Below are positions 1 through 8,330 of a stretch of DNA of 64,000 nt, one piece after another (positions within the stretch are counted from its first letter, which is position 1; every line of letters begins with the position of its first letter). A program made the translations under genes and the position numbers. The stretch is from assembly GCA_945829235.1 (NCBI GenBank), contig CALZUA010000007.1, positions 1 through 64,000 of the forward strand, read 5' to 3'. The DNA comes from an uncultured Clostridia bacterium. GTDB taxonomy: Bacteria > Bacillota > Clostridia > Oscillospirales > Ruminococcaceae. The notes under the pieces were generated by a model, which was given only the letters and a program-made list of their open reading frames with translations, ran no database searches and had not been told where the DNA came from.

Positions 1-75
1 AAAACGGACGCTTGGACAAAGCATTACAGGGGCGTTGATATGCCGCATTTCAGGTTTGTTGCGTATCGAAACTAA
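1..75 (+). CDS. C-terminal end of an unidentified protein (cut by window edge)
   Basis: From base 1 the first frame is open for 24 codons and ends in a TAA at 73-75. The residues end in ...PHFRFVAYRN, and codon choice (gcg, ggc, gtt) matches neighbouring genes. It converges on the minus-strand genes, with a hairpin terminator between them at 94-120. Too little is present to name a family, and the start lies outside the window. Moderate confidence that it is a real gene end; no functional claim. Confidence 0.5.
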   Translation, partial: KTDAWTKHYRGVDMPHFRFVAYRN

Positions 76-93
76 AGTAATCAGAAACACTAA

Positions 94-120
94 AATCCCG
101 AGAAACACGCTCTCGGGATT
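94..120. terminator. bidirectional intrinsic terminator
   Basis: A perfect 10-bp stem (94-103 with 111-120) with a 7-nt loop (104-110) sits between two converging genes. Short T-rich tracts follow on both strands. It probably ends the pth-mfd-Cys-rich transcript on the minus strand and the partial gene on the plus strand. Confidence 0.75.
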
Positions 121-125
121 TCGCT

Positions 126-314
126 TTATTTACCTTTTTTCATCGAAGAACAGCCGCTACCGCCTGAACAGCCGCCGCATTTTGAGCAGTCGCCGTAGCA
201 GCCTTTTCGGGAACGTTTATTTCGCGCAATAACCGTAACGGCAATCACCACCGCCGCAAGCAAAACTCCGCCGATGATGATATTTATCCAGTTGTTTGCG
301 AGAAAATCAAGCAT
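126..314 (-). CDS. FeoB-associated-type Cys-rich small membrane protein
   Basis: A 62-residue protein starting MLDFLANN. One hydrophobic helix (about residues 9-30) is followed by a basic stretch and a Cys/Gly-rich tail (CYGDCSKCGGCSGGSGC). This is the architecture of the small membrane proteins often found beside the FeoB ferrous iron transporter. The chosen ATG overlaps the end of mfd by 8 bases, as expected for translational coupling; a longer start inside mfd is possible but adds only charged residues. No feoA or feoB is in the window, so a role in iron or metal handling rests only on family resemblance. Confidence 0.7.
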   Translation of the reverse strand: MLDFLANNWINIIIGGVLLAAVVIAVTVIARNKRSRKGCYGDCSKCGGCSGGSGCSSMKKGK

Positions 315-3300
315 TTTGTTCACCCGAATTTTTTTCAGCCGCGTCATACATCGCCGTGATAACCGTTTTCATCACAGAAAGCGCGTCCTTGTCCTTGCCC
401 GCCGCAACCAGCATTCTCGGTCTGCCGACAGTTTCAAGCCGCATTTTCTTCCCGACAGCCTGCGTTACCGCCGACAGCCTTTGCATATCGAATTTCGACA
501 TATAGAAAATCAAATCCTCGCCGGTCTGCGAAATTTCCGAGATATTGCAGTCCGCCGCCATATTCCTCAGCCGCGCAACCTCAATCAGCCCGACAACCGA
601 TGAGGGCGGGTCACCGAAGCGGTCAATCAGCTCATCGGTGATATCCTCGGCATCGCTCTGCGTCTTAATCCGCGCAATTTTTCGGTAACAGTCAACGCGC
701 TGTGCCTGATTTGAAATATAATCCTCGGGAATAAACGCGTTAATTCTGATATCAACAAGGCATTCTTCCTTGTGAACATTCTTCTCGCCGCGTTCCTCGC
801 GCACTGCCTCGTCCAAAAGTTGCAAATACATATCGTAACCGATGTTTGCGAGATGACCGCTCTGCGATGCACCCAAAATGCTTCCCGCACCGCGTATCTC
901 GAGGTCACGGAGAGCAATCCTGAATCCGCTTCCGAACTGCGTGAACTCGCGGATTGCGTCAAGTCGGCGTTGCGAAATCTCCGAGAGCACTTTCCCCGGC
1001 TTGAACGTGAAATAAGCAAACGCGCGCTTGTTGGTTCTGCCGACGCGCCCGCGAAGCTGATGGAGCTGAGCAAGTCCCATATAATCAGCGTCCTCGATAA
1101 TCAGCGTGTTTACGTTCGGCACGTCAACTCCCGTTTCGATTATCGTTGTACACACAAGAACGTCAAGCTCCCCGTCAAGCAGTTGCCGCCAGACCTCCAA
1201 AAGCTCGTTTTCCGACATTCTGCCGTGCGCGACACCGATTTTTGCTTCGGGCAACAGCGACTGCAACTTTTCCGCGCAGCCGTAAATGCTCTCAATCCTG
1301 TTGTGGATATAATACGCCTGTCCGCCGCGCCGCAACTCCTTTTGAATTGCGCCCGCGATAATACCCCAGTCGTGCTCCAGAACGTAGCTTGAAACAGGCT
1401 GTCTATCCTGCGGCGGCTCGTCAAGCACGCTCATATCGCGAATCCCGCTCATTGCCATATTCAACGTTCGCGGAATGGGTGTTGCCGAAAGCGACAGGAT
1501 ATCCACACCGTTGAACGTTTCTTTGAATTTCTCCTTGTGGGCAACGCCGAAGCGCTGTTCCTCGTCAATTATAACAAGTCCCAAATCCTTGAAAACAACA
1601 TCGTTTTGCACAATTCTATGCGTTCCGATAACGAAATCAATTCTCCCCGAAGCAAGACTTTTCAGGATTTCTTTCTGTTCCTTCGGTGTTTTATAACGTG
1701 ACAACAGCGCGATATTAACGGGAAAACCTTCCATTCGGGCGGTTGCCGTCTGATAGTGCTGCCATGCGAGGACGGTTGTCGGAGCGAGAAGCGCGCATTG
1801 CTTGCCGCTCTCGATGCACTTAAATGCCGCGCGCAAGGCAACCTCGGTTTTTCCAAATCCAACATCGCCGCACAAAAGCCGCTCCATGGGCTGTTCCTTT
1901 TGCATATCGGACTTGATTTCGTCAATGCAACGCATTTGCGAGTTGGTTTCGATATAGGGGAAATGTTGCTCGAAATCGTCCTGCAAATCGTCGTCCTCGG
2001 GGAACGCAAAGCCCTTCGATTTCATTCGCTTGGCGTAAAGCTCGATAAGCTCGGAAGCCATTTCCTTTGCGGCAGCCTTGGCTTTTGCCTTGGATTTTTG
2101 CCACTGCTCCGAGTTCAGCTTGTTCAGCTTAACCGTGGAAACATCGCCCGTGCCGATATATCTCGACACCAAATCGAGCTGAGTTACGGGAACGTGCAGA
2201 ACGTCCGCGCCCGCGTATTTTATGCGGATATAGTCCTTGGAAACGCCGCCCGCGTCAATCTTGTGAACACCGTCAAAAACGCCGATTCCGTGCGCGTAAT
2301 GCACCACAAGGTCACCCACGGAAATGTCCTCAAGCGAGCGGATTTCCTCGCCGGCACTCTTGCGTTTCGGTGCTTTTTTGCGCTCAGCGTGAACGGAAGT
2401 GTGCGTGAAAACGGCAAGCCCTTGTTCGCGGTACTCTGCACCCGCCGAAAGCGTTCCCGCGGCAACAACAATCTTCCCGCAAATTATATCCTCGGGATTC
2501 TCGTAAAAATCGGCAGGGAAGCCGTCATCGCGCAAGTCATCGGCAAGATTTTGTGCACCTTTTTTCGTTCCCGCAAAAATGAAACAGCAGTAATTTTTCT
2601 CGAGCAACCCGCGCATTTCGTCCTCGAGAATTTTGTATTCACCGCTCCACGAAGCTGTTTGAACAGCATCGCCGACGTTAACGGAAATTCCAAGCTCCAG
2701 TCCGCCGCCGCTCAAAAACGACTCGAAATAAACGCGCGTTTTCTCCTTAATCAGCGCGGTTGCTTCGTTTTTCGTGAGCATAAAGCGGTCGATACCCTTG
2801 CAGATTTTCGACTCATCGAGGAGTATTTTTATATCTTCGGAATGTTGGAGAGAAGCCGCACGGATACCCTCGCGAACAGCCGTGTTTTCGCACACAAACA
2901 CGTTTTCCGCGTAATCGAAAACGGTTGCCTCGTTGTCGTAGCAAAGCGGGAAATAGCGGTCGATGTTGCTCGGAAAACTGCCGTCCTTTATCTTCTGAAC
3001 GTCCTTTTCAAGCCGTTCGCGAACCTTTTCCGCGCTCTTTCCGCGCAGCTTTTTCGACAGCGCCTCGATTTTCCCGCAAAGAATTTCACCGCTCTCGAAA
3101 AGCGTTTCGCGCGCGGGTGAAATCACGATTTTATCAAGCGACTCGGTTCTGCGCTGGGATTCGAGGTCGAATTGCCCGAGGCTGTCGATTTCATCGCCGA
3201 AAAATTCCATACGAAACGGCACATCGCTGCTCGGGGGAAACACGTCCACGATACCGCCGCGCACCGAAAACTGCCCGTTTCCGTCAATCTGACTTGCGCG

Positions 3301-3795
3301 CGAATAACCCGCCGAAATCAGCTTTTTCACAAGCTCGTCCTTGTCGATTTCATCGCCGATAGATATCTCAAAAGTGTGATTTTTCAGCTCCTCGGGCGGA
3401 ATTGTGAGCTGAATTGCCGCCGATGCCGAGCAGACAATCGCCCTGCATTTCCCCGCAACAAGCGCCGAAAGCGCGTTTATCCGCTTGTGCTCGTACTCCT
3501 TTGACGAAGCCTCGGTATCCGCGAGAATCATCTCTTTTTCGGGGCAGAGCAACGCCGCGTTTTCACCGAGCATCATATTTATATCCGCGCAGAGCTTCAC
3601 GGCATCGCTCTCGTTTTTCATCACGACAACCGTTTTCCGCGCGTTCTCCTCGCCGAGCAGTCCCGCGATAAAATGCGCCTTGTGAATAGCCGAAACGCCC
3701 GTTACAAGAGCGGGCAGGGGGTTATTTCCGTTAAGGTATTTCTCAAGTCGTGAAAAATCCTTGTTTTGCCTTGCGGCGTTTATAAAAAAGTTCAT
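307..3795 (-). CDS. mfd: transcription-repair coupling factor Mfd
   Basis: A 1162-residue DNA translocase, full length for Mfd. The family displaces stalled RNA polymerase and recruits UvrA at lesions. The N-terminal third is the UvrB-like module. A CarD/RID-type polymerase-binding segment (VGDLVVHYAHGIGVFDG) lies near residue 490. The RecG-like motor follows, with Walker A GDVGFGKTE near 642, a DEEQ box (IIDEEQRFGV) near 742 and SATPIPRT. The C-terminal TRCF domain is present. A GAGG ribosome site overlaps the end of pth, 7 bases upstream, so the two are almost certainly co-transcribed. Confidence 0.97.
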   Translation of the reverse strand: MNFFINAARQNKDFSRLEKYLNGNNPLPALVTGVSAIHKAHFIAGLLGEENARKTVVVMKNESDAVKLCADINMMLGENAALLCPEKEMILADTEASSKEYEHKRINALSALVAGKCRAIVCSASAAIQLTIPPEELKNHTFEISIGDEIDKDELVKKLISAGYSRASQIDGNGQFSVRGGIVDVFPPSSDVPFRMEFFGDEIDSLGQFDLESQRRTESLDKIVISPARETLFESGEILCGKIEALSKKLRGKSAEKVRERLEKDVQKIKDGSFPSNIDRYFPLCYDNEATVFDYAENVFVCENTAVREGIRAASLQHSEDIKILLDESKICKGIDRFMLTKNEATALIKEKTRVYFESFLSGGGLELGISVNVGDAVQTASWSGEYKILEDEMRGLLEKNYCCFIFAGTKKGAQNLADDLRDDGFPADFYENPEDIICGKIVVAAGTLSAGAEYREQGLAVFTHTSVHAERKKAPKRKSAGEEIRSLEDISVGDLVVHYAHGIGVFDGVHKIDAGGVSKDYIRIKYAGADVLHVPVTQLDLVSRYIGTGDVSTVKLNKLNSEQWQKSKAKAKAAAKEMASELIELYAKRMKSKGFAFPEDDDLQDDFEQHFPYIETNSQMRCIDEIKSDMQKEQPMERLLCGDVGFGKTEVALRAAFKCIESGKQCALLAPTTVLAWQHYQTATARMEGFPVNIALLSRYKTPKEQKEILKSLASGRIDFVIGTHRIVQNDVVFKDLGLVIIDEEQRFGVAHKEKFKETFNGVDILSLSATPIPRTLNMAMSGIRDMSVLDEPPQDRQPVSSYVLEHDWGIIAGAIQKELRRGGQAYYIHNRIESIYGCAEKLQSLLPEAKIGVAHGRMSENELLEVWRQLLDGELDVLVCTTIIETGVDVPNVNTLIIEDADYMGLAQLHQLRGRVGRTNKRAFAYFTFKPGKVLSEISQRRLDAIREFTQFGSGFRIALRDLEIRGAGSILGASQSGHLANIGYDMYLQLLDEAVREERGEKNVHKEECLVDIRINAFIPEDYISNQAQRVDCYRKIARIKTQSDAEDITDELIDRFGDPPSSVVGLIEVARLRNMAADCNISEISQTGEDLIFYMSKFDMQRLSAVTQAVGKKMRLETVGRPRMLVAAGKDKDALSVMKTVITAMYDAAEKNSGEQNA

Positions 3796-3802
3796 ACAAA
3801 CC

Positions 3803-4429
3803 TCAAGAATTGTACTTGTTCATCGCTTCATCGATTTTCCCGTTAACCATCAGTTCTATCGCCGAAACCGCGTTCCCAAAGCACTTTTCAAGCGCTTCGC
3901 CGTCCTCTTTTTTGAAATGCCCGAGAACCCAGTCCGCGAGATTATAGTCGGGGTGCGGCTTTGCGCCGACACCCATTTTGATGCGGGGAAATGCGTCGCT
4001 CCCCGAAAGATAGATGATATTTTTTATGCCGTTGTGACCGCCGTCGCTGCCTTTTCGGCGAATACGCAGATGACCGGGTTCAAGCGAAATGTCGTCAAAC
4101 ACGATTATACAGCGCTCCGGCGGGACTTTGTAAAAGCTCATCGCCTCGGTTACAGCCTCGCCGCTTTTGTTCATAAAAGTGGTCGGCTTCATTATCAGAC
4201 AGCGCTTTCCCGATATCATTGCGTCACAAGTCAGCGACTTGAACTTCAGCTTTTTACAGCTCACTCCGTACTTCTCGCAAAGCGTGTCGATTGTCATAAA
4301 ACCGATATTGTGGCGGGTGTTTTCGTACTCCGTGCCCGGATTTCCCAAGCCGCAGATAATGTACTCCACCGCACCGACAGGCGTGTTTTTTTCACTTTCC
4401 AGCTTTTTGAATATATCAAATACCGACAT
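3803..4429 (-). CDS. pth: peptidyl-tRNA hydrolase
   Basis: A 208-residue Pth that recycles peptidyl-tRNA dropped from ribosomes. Family signatures are visible: GLGNPGTEYENTRHNIGF (catalytic His in TRHN), MKPTTFMNKSG, and DDISLEPGHLRIRRKGSDGGHNG. The frame is open up to 4501, but the ATG at 4429 is preferred. It has an AAGGTG ribosome site 6 bases upstream, and a perfect promoter places the transcription start at about 4503, leaving no room for a longer leader. About 28 residues precede the usual Pth N-terminus (VEYIICGLGNPG), a small family-atypical extension. First gene of the pth-mfd unit. Confidence 0.95.
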   Translation of the reverse strand: MSVFDIFKKLESEKNTPVGAVEYIICGLGNPGTEYENTRHNIGFMTIDTLCEKYGVSCKKLKFKSLTCDAMISGKRCLIMKPTTFMNKSGEAVTEAMSFYKVPPERCIIVFDDISLEPGHLRIRRKGSDGGHNGIKNIIYLSGSDAFPRIKMGVGAKPHPDYNLADWVLGHFKKEDGEALEKCFGNAVSAIELMVNGKIDEAMNKYNS

Positions 4430-4509
4430 TTTTTCACCTTTTTCATATTTTTTCACAACAACAAATTCCGCTCGTAAAACAATACGGGCGGTCTTTTTCA
4501 AGCATTTCT

Positions 4510-4538
4510 ATTTTAACACATTCTGTTCGTTTTGTCAA
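4510..4538 (-). promoter_or_regulatory. sigma-A promoter of pth-mfd
   Basis: On the minus strand, TTGACA (4538-4533), a 17-bp spacer and TAAAAT (4515-4510). It lies about 80 bases upstream of the chosen pth start and just after the terminator of the SPFH gene. Confidence 0.85.
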
Positions 4539-4542
4539 GCAA

Positions 4543-4576
4543 AATTCCCCCGAAAAAAGCACATTTCGGGGGAATT
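4543..4576 (-). terminator. intrinsic terminator of the SPFH gene
   Basis: A perfect 13-bp stem (4543-4555 with 4564-4576) with an 8-nt loop. On the minus strand a TTTT run follows. It separates the SPFH gene from the pth promoter. Confidence 0.85.
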
Positions 4577-4650
4577 ATCTTGTTTAATTTTACGATAACT
4601 TTTTCGGCAAATTCCGAGCAACAACGCGGGGAATTGTCAAGAAAAAATCA

Positions 4651-5976
4651 TCAAACGATATCGTCCGCGTCAAACGGGTCGCCGCACTCGGGGCAGAATT
4701 TCGGGGGATTAGCGGGGTCTGCGGGTTCCCAGCCGCACTTGTCGCACTTGTAGAGCGGGACACCTGCGGGCTTCGGCTTGCCGCAATTCATACAGAACTT
4801 GCCCTTGTTAACCGTGCCGCAACCGCAAGTCCAGCCGTTATCCGCAGCGGGCTTTTTCGTTCCGCATGACATACAGAAATTGCCGGTGTTCTTTGCACCG
4901 CACGAGCAAGTCCACTCGTTTGCGGCGTTCTGTTGAGCTTGCATTTGTGCTTGCTGTTGAGCCTGCTGTTGCGCCGCCATATTGTACAAAGTGTTGGTGT
5001 TCAGACCGCCGTTCTGCTGAGCCATATTCATTCCCATAAAGCCCATCATAGCGCCGCCGGAGTTGCCCGCGGCAATCTTCATAGCATCGCCCTGCGACAT
5101 CGCGAGATTTGCGGCAGCCATACCGGGGTCGCGCATAACCGCAGTTTTCTGCAGCTGCTTAATCATTTCCTGATCCTCGGGCGGGAGCGTCGGCGCGTTC
5201 ATATTGAACGAGCTGATTGTCATACCGCGAAGGTTGCCCCATTTCTGCGAGAGCTGTTCATTGAGCGCGTCGCAGATTTCCAAGGTGTGAGAGGGGAGAG
5301 CGCTCGGTCTTACGCCGATATCCGAGAGTTTGCCGAGAGCGGGCTGAAGCGCGGTTAAAATCTCGCTTTTCAGCATACTGTCGATGTTGCTTCTCGTGAA
5401 TGTATCCGTGAAATTCGCGCAAACGTTTGTGTAGAACAAAATCGGGTTTACAATTCTGTACGAATACTCGCCGTTGCAACGAAGCGAAACGTCAACATCA
5501 AGCCCAATTCTGTTATCGACAACACGGAACGGAATGGGATTTGTCGTGCCGTAGCGGTTGCTCATAATTTCCTTGGTGTTGATGAAGTAAATTCTCTGGT
5601 CAACGGGCGCCGTGCCGCCGAATGTAAAGCGCTTGCCGATTTCCTTGAAGGTCTGTTTAATCGAGTCGCCGAGCTTTCCGTAGAAAATGGACGGCTCGCT
5701 GGACTGGTCGTAAACAAACTCGCCCGCTTCCGCGCACACCTCGGCAACCTTGCCGCTGTCGATGATAAGCGCGCACTGTCCCTCGTTTACGTTGATAATC
5801 GAACCGTTCGAGATAACGTTGTCCGAGCCTTTTGTATTCGAGCTTTTCTTGTCAACCTTTTTAAACCCGCGCGCCGCAAGAACGTCCGAGCTTAATGCGT
5901 CACAATAAAAATAATCTCTCCAAGAATCCGCGAGAACTCCCGAAAGAGCGCCTATACCTGCTTTTAATAAACCCAT
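4651..5976 (-). CDS. SPFH/Band-7-like protein with C-terminal zinc ribbons
   Basis: A 441-residue protein of the virion-core-like or YdjI-like SPFH group. Residues 1 to about 310 resemble the SPFH fold seen in bacterial stress and membrane-scaffold proteins. A Gln/Ala-rich linker follows (AAQQQAQQQAQMQAQQ). Three Cys4 zinc-ribbon-like segments end the protein: CSCGAKNTGNFCMSCG, CGCGTVNKGKFCMNCG, and CDKCG...CPECG. There is no signal peptide and no clear membrane helix. An AGGAG ribosome site precedes the ATG, and the gene is a single transcription unit with its own promoter and terminator. Function unknown; in Bacillus a related protein acts with PspA-type membrane-stress proteins. Confidence 0.8.
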   Translation of the reverse strand: MGLLKAGIGALSGVLADSWRDYFYCDALSSDVLAARGFKKVDKKSSNTKGSDNVISNGSIINVNEGQCALIIDSGKVAEVCAEAGEFVYDQSSEPSIFYGKLGDSIKQTFKEIGKRFTFGGTAPVDQRIYFINTKEIMSNRYGTTNPIPFRVVDNRIGLDVDVSLRCNGEYSYRIVNPILFYTNVCANFTDTFTRSNIDSMLKSEILTALQPALGKLSDIGVRPSALPSHTLEICDALNEQLSQKWGNLRGMTISSFNMNAPTLPPEDQEMIKQLQKTAVMRDPGMAAANLAMSQGDAMKIAAGNSGGAMMGFMGMNMAQQNGGLNTNTLYNMAAQQQAQQQAQMQAQQNAANEWTCSCGAKNTGNFCMSCGTKKPAADNGWTCGCGTVNKGKFCMNCGKPKPAGVPLYKCDKCGWEPADPANPPKFCPECGDPFDADDIV

Positions 5977-6017
5977 GGTGAAAACTCCTTTCTGAAATGA
6001 AAAATTCCGCTATTTTT

Positions 6018-6046
6018 ATTATACAACACTTTTTCCCAAAAGTCAA
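6018..6046 (-). promoter_or_regulatory. sigma-A promoter of the SPFH gene
   Basis: Minus strand TTGACT (6046-6041), 17-bp spacer, TATAAT (6023-6018). It is followed about 40 bases later by an AGGAG site and the ATG at 5976. Confidence 0.85.
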
Positions 6047-6059
6047 TAACAAAAATAAC

Positions 6060-6082
6060 TCCCCCGCGTAAAAAGCAGGGGA
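6060..6082 (-). terminator. intrinsic terminator of the proBA operon
   Basis: An 8-bp GC-rich stem with one G.T pair (6060-6067 with 6075-6082). On the minus strand it is followed by AGTTATTTTTG. It lies just after the last gene of the minus-strand operon that begins with proB. Confidence 0.7.
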
Positions 6083-6095
6083 ACGAATGTAAAAT

Positions 6096-6428
6096 TTAGA
6101 TTTTCTCGATTTTGTAATAATAGGTGTACATTTTCTGCACGGAGTTTTCGAGAAAATAGTAGTGCTTTATATACGGCACGAGAAGCCCGAGAAACAGTAT
6201 CGTGAGGGTTATCGGACCCCAGCCGCCCACGGTCAGCATAAGCGCAAGAGAAATCAGAAAAAACACCGCGAAAAACAGCATAACCAGCAGGTGAACGAGC
6301 CGCTCGTGCTGATAAAACGCGATGCGCTGAAGCAACTCGCCGCGCACTTTTATCAGTTCCTCGTCCTCGTGTTCAACCGAGAAAAACTGCTCCAAAAGCG
6401 CGAGATAAGCCTTGATTTGTTTAGTCAT
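6096..6428 (-). CDS. small two-helix membrane protein, unknown function
   Basis: A 110-residue protein starting MTKQIKAYL. The N-terminal half is charged and probably cytosolic. Two hydrophobic helices follow (about residues 43-63 and 68-86), then a Tyr/Lys-rich tail. The ATG at 6428 overlaps the end of the ABC-F gene by 8 bases, suggesting coupled translation. An upstream start at 6548 is possible but would encode a highly basic stretch inside the ABC-F gene and is less likely. No family recognised. Confidence 0.7.
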   Translation of the reverse strand: MTKQIKAYLALLEQFFSVEHEDEELIKVRGELLQRIAFYQHERLVHLLVMLFFAVFFLISLALMLTVGGWGPITLTILFLGLLVPYIKHYYFLENSVQKMYTYYYKIEKI

Positions 6429-8325
6429 CGAACTCCTCCAAAGCCGCTGTTGCCGCTTCCCATTCTTCCATAGCCGCTTCCTGACGCTTACGGATTTCCT
6501 CAAGCTCCTCGGACATCTCAAGCGCCTTCTGATAATCGGAAAGCTCACTCAATGCCGCGTTCAGCTCGTTGATTTTCCCGTCAAGCTCCTCGATTTCGTT
6601 CTCAAGCCGCGAAACCTTTGTCGTGAGCTTTCGCCGCTCGGATTCGCGCTCTTTTTTCTGCTTGTAATCAAGCGCGTTGTCGGATTTTTTCGGCTTTTTC
6701 TCCTCAACCTTTGGTGCAATCTCAACCGATTTTTCAAGGTAATAATCATAGTTTCCGAGATAATTATCCGCGCCGTTTCGTTTCAGCTTGTAAACCCTGT
6801 CCGCGAGCTTGTTTATCAGATAGCGGTCGTGGCTTATAATGAACAGCGTTCCGTCGTAGTTCAAAAGCGCGTTTTCAAGCGCCTCGCAGGACGAAATATC
6901 GAGATGGTTTGTCGGCTCATCGAGGAGCAGGAAATTCGCTCCCGACAGCATCAGCTTCAACAGCGCAACTCGCGCTCGTTCACCGCCCGAAAGCTCCGAG
7001 ATTTTCTTGAACACGTCGTCGCCCTTGAACAAAAACGCCGCTAGCGCTGTTCGTACAGCCGTTTCGGTCATTCTCGGATACTCGTCATGTATCTCGCTGA
7101 ACGCAGTTTTTTCCTCGTGCAACCCGCGTTGCGATTGGTCAAAATAACCCGTCTGAACGCGTGAACCAAACTTGAATTCACCGCAGTCCGCGTTGTATTC
7201 ACCGGTCAAAATCCGGAACAGCGAGGTTTTTCCGCAACCGTTTCCGCCGATAAGGAAAACGCGCTCGCCCTTTTTTATCTCAAGATTAACGTTTGAAAAC
7301 AGCTGTTTTTCATCGAAAGACAACGCAAGATTTCTCGCTGTAAGCACATCATTTCCGCAGCCGTCAGCGCTCTTGAACGAGAATTTTATCGCATCGGGAG
7401 CGTCCTCGGGTTTTTCGAGATTTTGGGCAATTCGGTCAATCTGCTTTTGTTTCGAGGCAATCGTGACGTAGTTGTGCGCTTGATTCCAGCGCTTTTGTTG
7501 CTCGATGATACCCTCAACGCGGTTGATTTCCTTCATCGCCGCGTCATATTCCTTCTGTTTGCGTTCGAGGTACTCAGCTTTGAGTTCCAAAAACCGCGAG
7601 TAGTTGCCCTTGTAATCGCGAACGTGACCGTTTTCCAGCTCAATCGTGCGCTCGGTTGTTTTGTCGAGAAAATAGCGGTCGTGCGAGATAACGAGGTAAG
7701 CGCCGCGGTAGTCGCCGAGGAACTTTTCCAGCCACTCGACCGACTCGATATCCAAATGGTTTGTCGGCTCGTCAAGCAACAGCAGGTCCGCGCCCGACAA
7801 CAACAGCTTTGCCAACTGTAATTTGGAGCGCTGTCCGCCGCTCAACACTGCGGTTTTCAGCGAAAAATCGTTCTCCGAGAAACCAAGTCCGCAAAGTGCC
7901 GCGGCAGTTCTGCTTTTGTAGGTAAGCCCGCCCTCGCGTTCAAACTGCTCGGAAAGCCGCGTTTGGCGCTCGATAGTTTCAAGCGAGTGGTCGCCGAAAT
8001 CGATTTTGTCGTGGATTTGCTCCAGCTCAAGCTCCATATCCTCAAGCTCCGCGAAAACCGACAAAGCCTCATCGTAGAGCGTTTTTTCGGAGTCCTTGCA
8101 GGCAAACTGCTCCATAAAACCGATTTTTATCCCGCCGGCAATATGGATATCGCCGCTGTCCTGGGAAAGCTCGCCCTTAATCAGCCGCAGAAGCGTTGTT
8201 TTTCCGCTTCCGTTCACCCCGACAAAGCCGATTTTGTCCTTGTCATAAATCTCGAACGTTGCGTCCGAGAACAGCGTTCTGTCCGCGAAGGACATCGAAA
8301 CGCCGCTTAAACTCATCAGCAACAT
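6421..8325 (-). CDS. ABC-F family ATPase
   Basis: A 634-residue soluble protein with two ABC domains and no membrane segment, the ABC-F architecture. Members bind the ribosome E site and relieve stalled or antibiotic-blocked translation. Walker A motifs are GVNGSGKTT (near residue 36) and GGNGCGKTS (near 355). Both halves have an LSGGQ or LSGGE signature and LLLDEPTNHLD, and the inter-domain linker is about 80 residues. A C-terminal coiled coil (about 540-634) resembles the YdiF/Uup branch rather than EttA. The gene starts 5 bases after the foldase-like gene. Whether it gives antibiotic resistance cannot be read from the sequence. Confidence 0.92.
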   Translation of the reverse strand: MLLMSLSGVSMSFADRTLFSDATFEIYDKDKIGFVGVNGSGKTTLLRLIKGELSQDSGDIHIAGGIKIGFMEQFACKDSEKTLYDEALSVFAELEDMELELEQIHDKIDFGDHSLETIERQTRLSEQFEREGGLTYKSRTAAALCGLGFSENDFSLKTAVLSGGQRSKLQLAKLLLSGADLLLLDEPTNHLDIESVEWLEKFLGDYRGAYLVISHDRYFLDKTTERTIELENGHVRDYKGNYSRFLELKAEYLERKQKEYDAAMKEINRVEGIIEQQKRWNQAHNYVTIASKQKQIDRIAQNLEKPEDAPDAIKFSFKSADGCGNDVLTARNLALSFDEKQLFSNVNLEIKKGERVFLIGGNGCGKTSLFRILTGEYNADCGEFKFGSRVQTGYFDQSQRGLHEEKTAFSEIHDEYPRMTETAVRTALAAFLFKGDDVFKKISELSGGERARVALLKLMLSGANFLLLDEPTNHLDISSCEALENALLNYDGTLFIISHDRYLINKLADRVYKLKRNGADNYLGNYDYYLEKSVEIAPKVEEKKPKKSDNALDYKQKKERESERRKLTTKVSRLENEIEELDGKINELNAALSELSDYQKALEMSEELEEIRKRQEAAMEEWEAATAALEEFDD

Positions 8326-8330
8326 TTCAA

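Noticed and set aside
1756-3120. Long open frame of 454 codons on the plus strand opposite mfd
   Set aside because: Antisense to a clear Mfd. Its residues are of low family likeness and it has no ribosome site. Strong GC skew at third positions of mfd produces it.
4430-4501. N-terminal extension of pth to 4501
   Set aside because: It would start at about the predicted transcription start and lacks a ribosome site; the ATG at 4429 has AAGGTG at good spacing.
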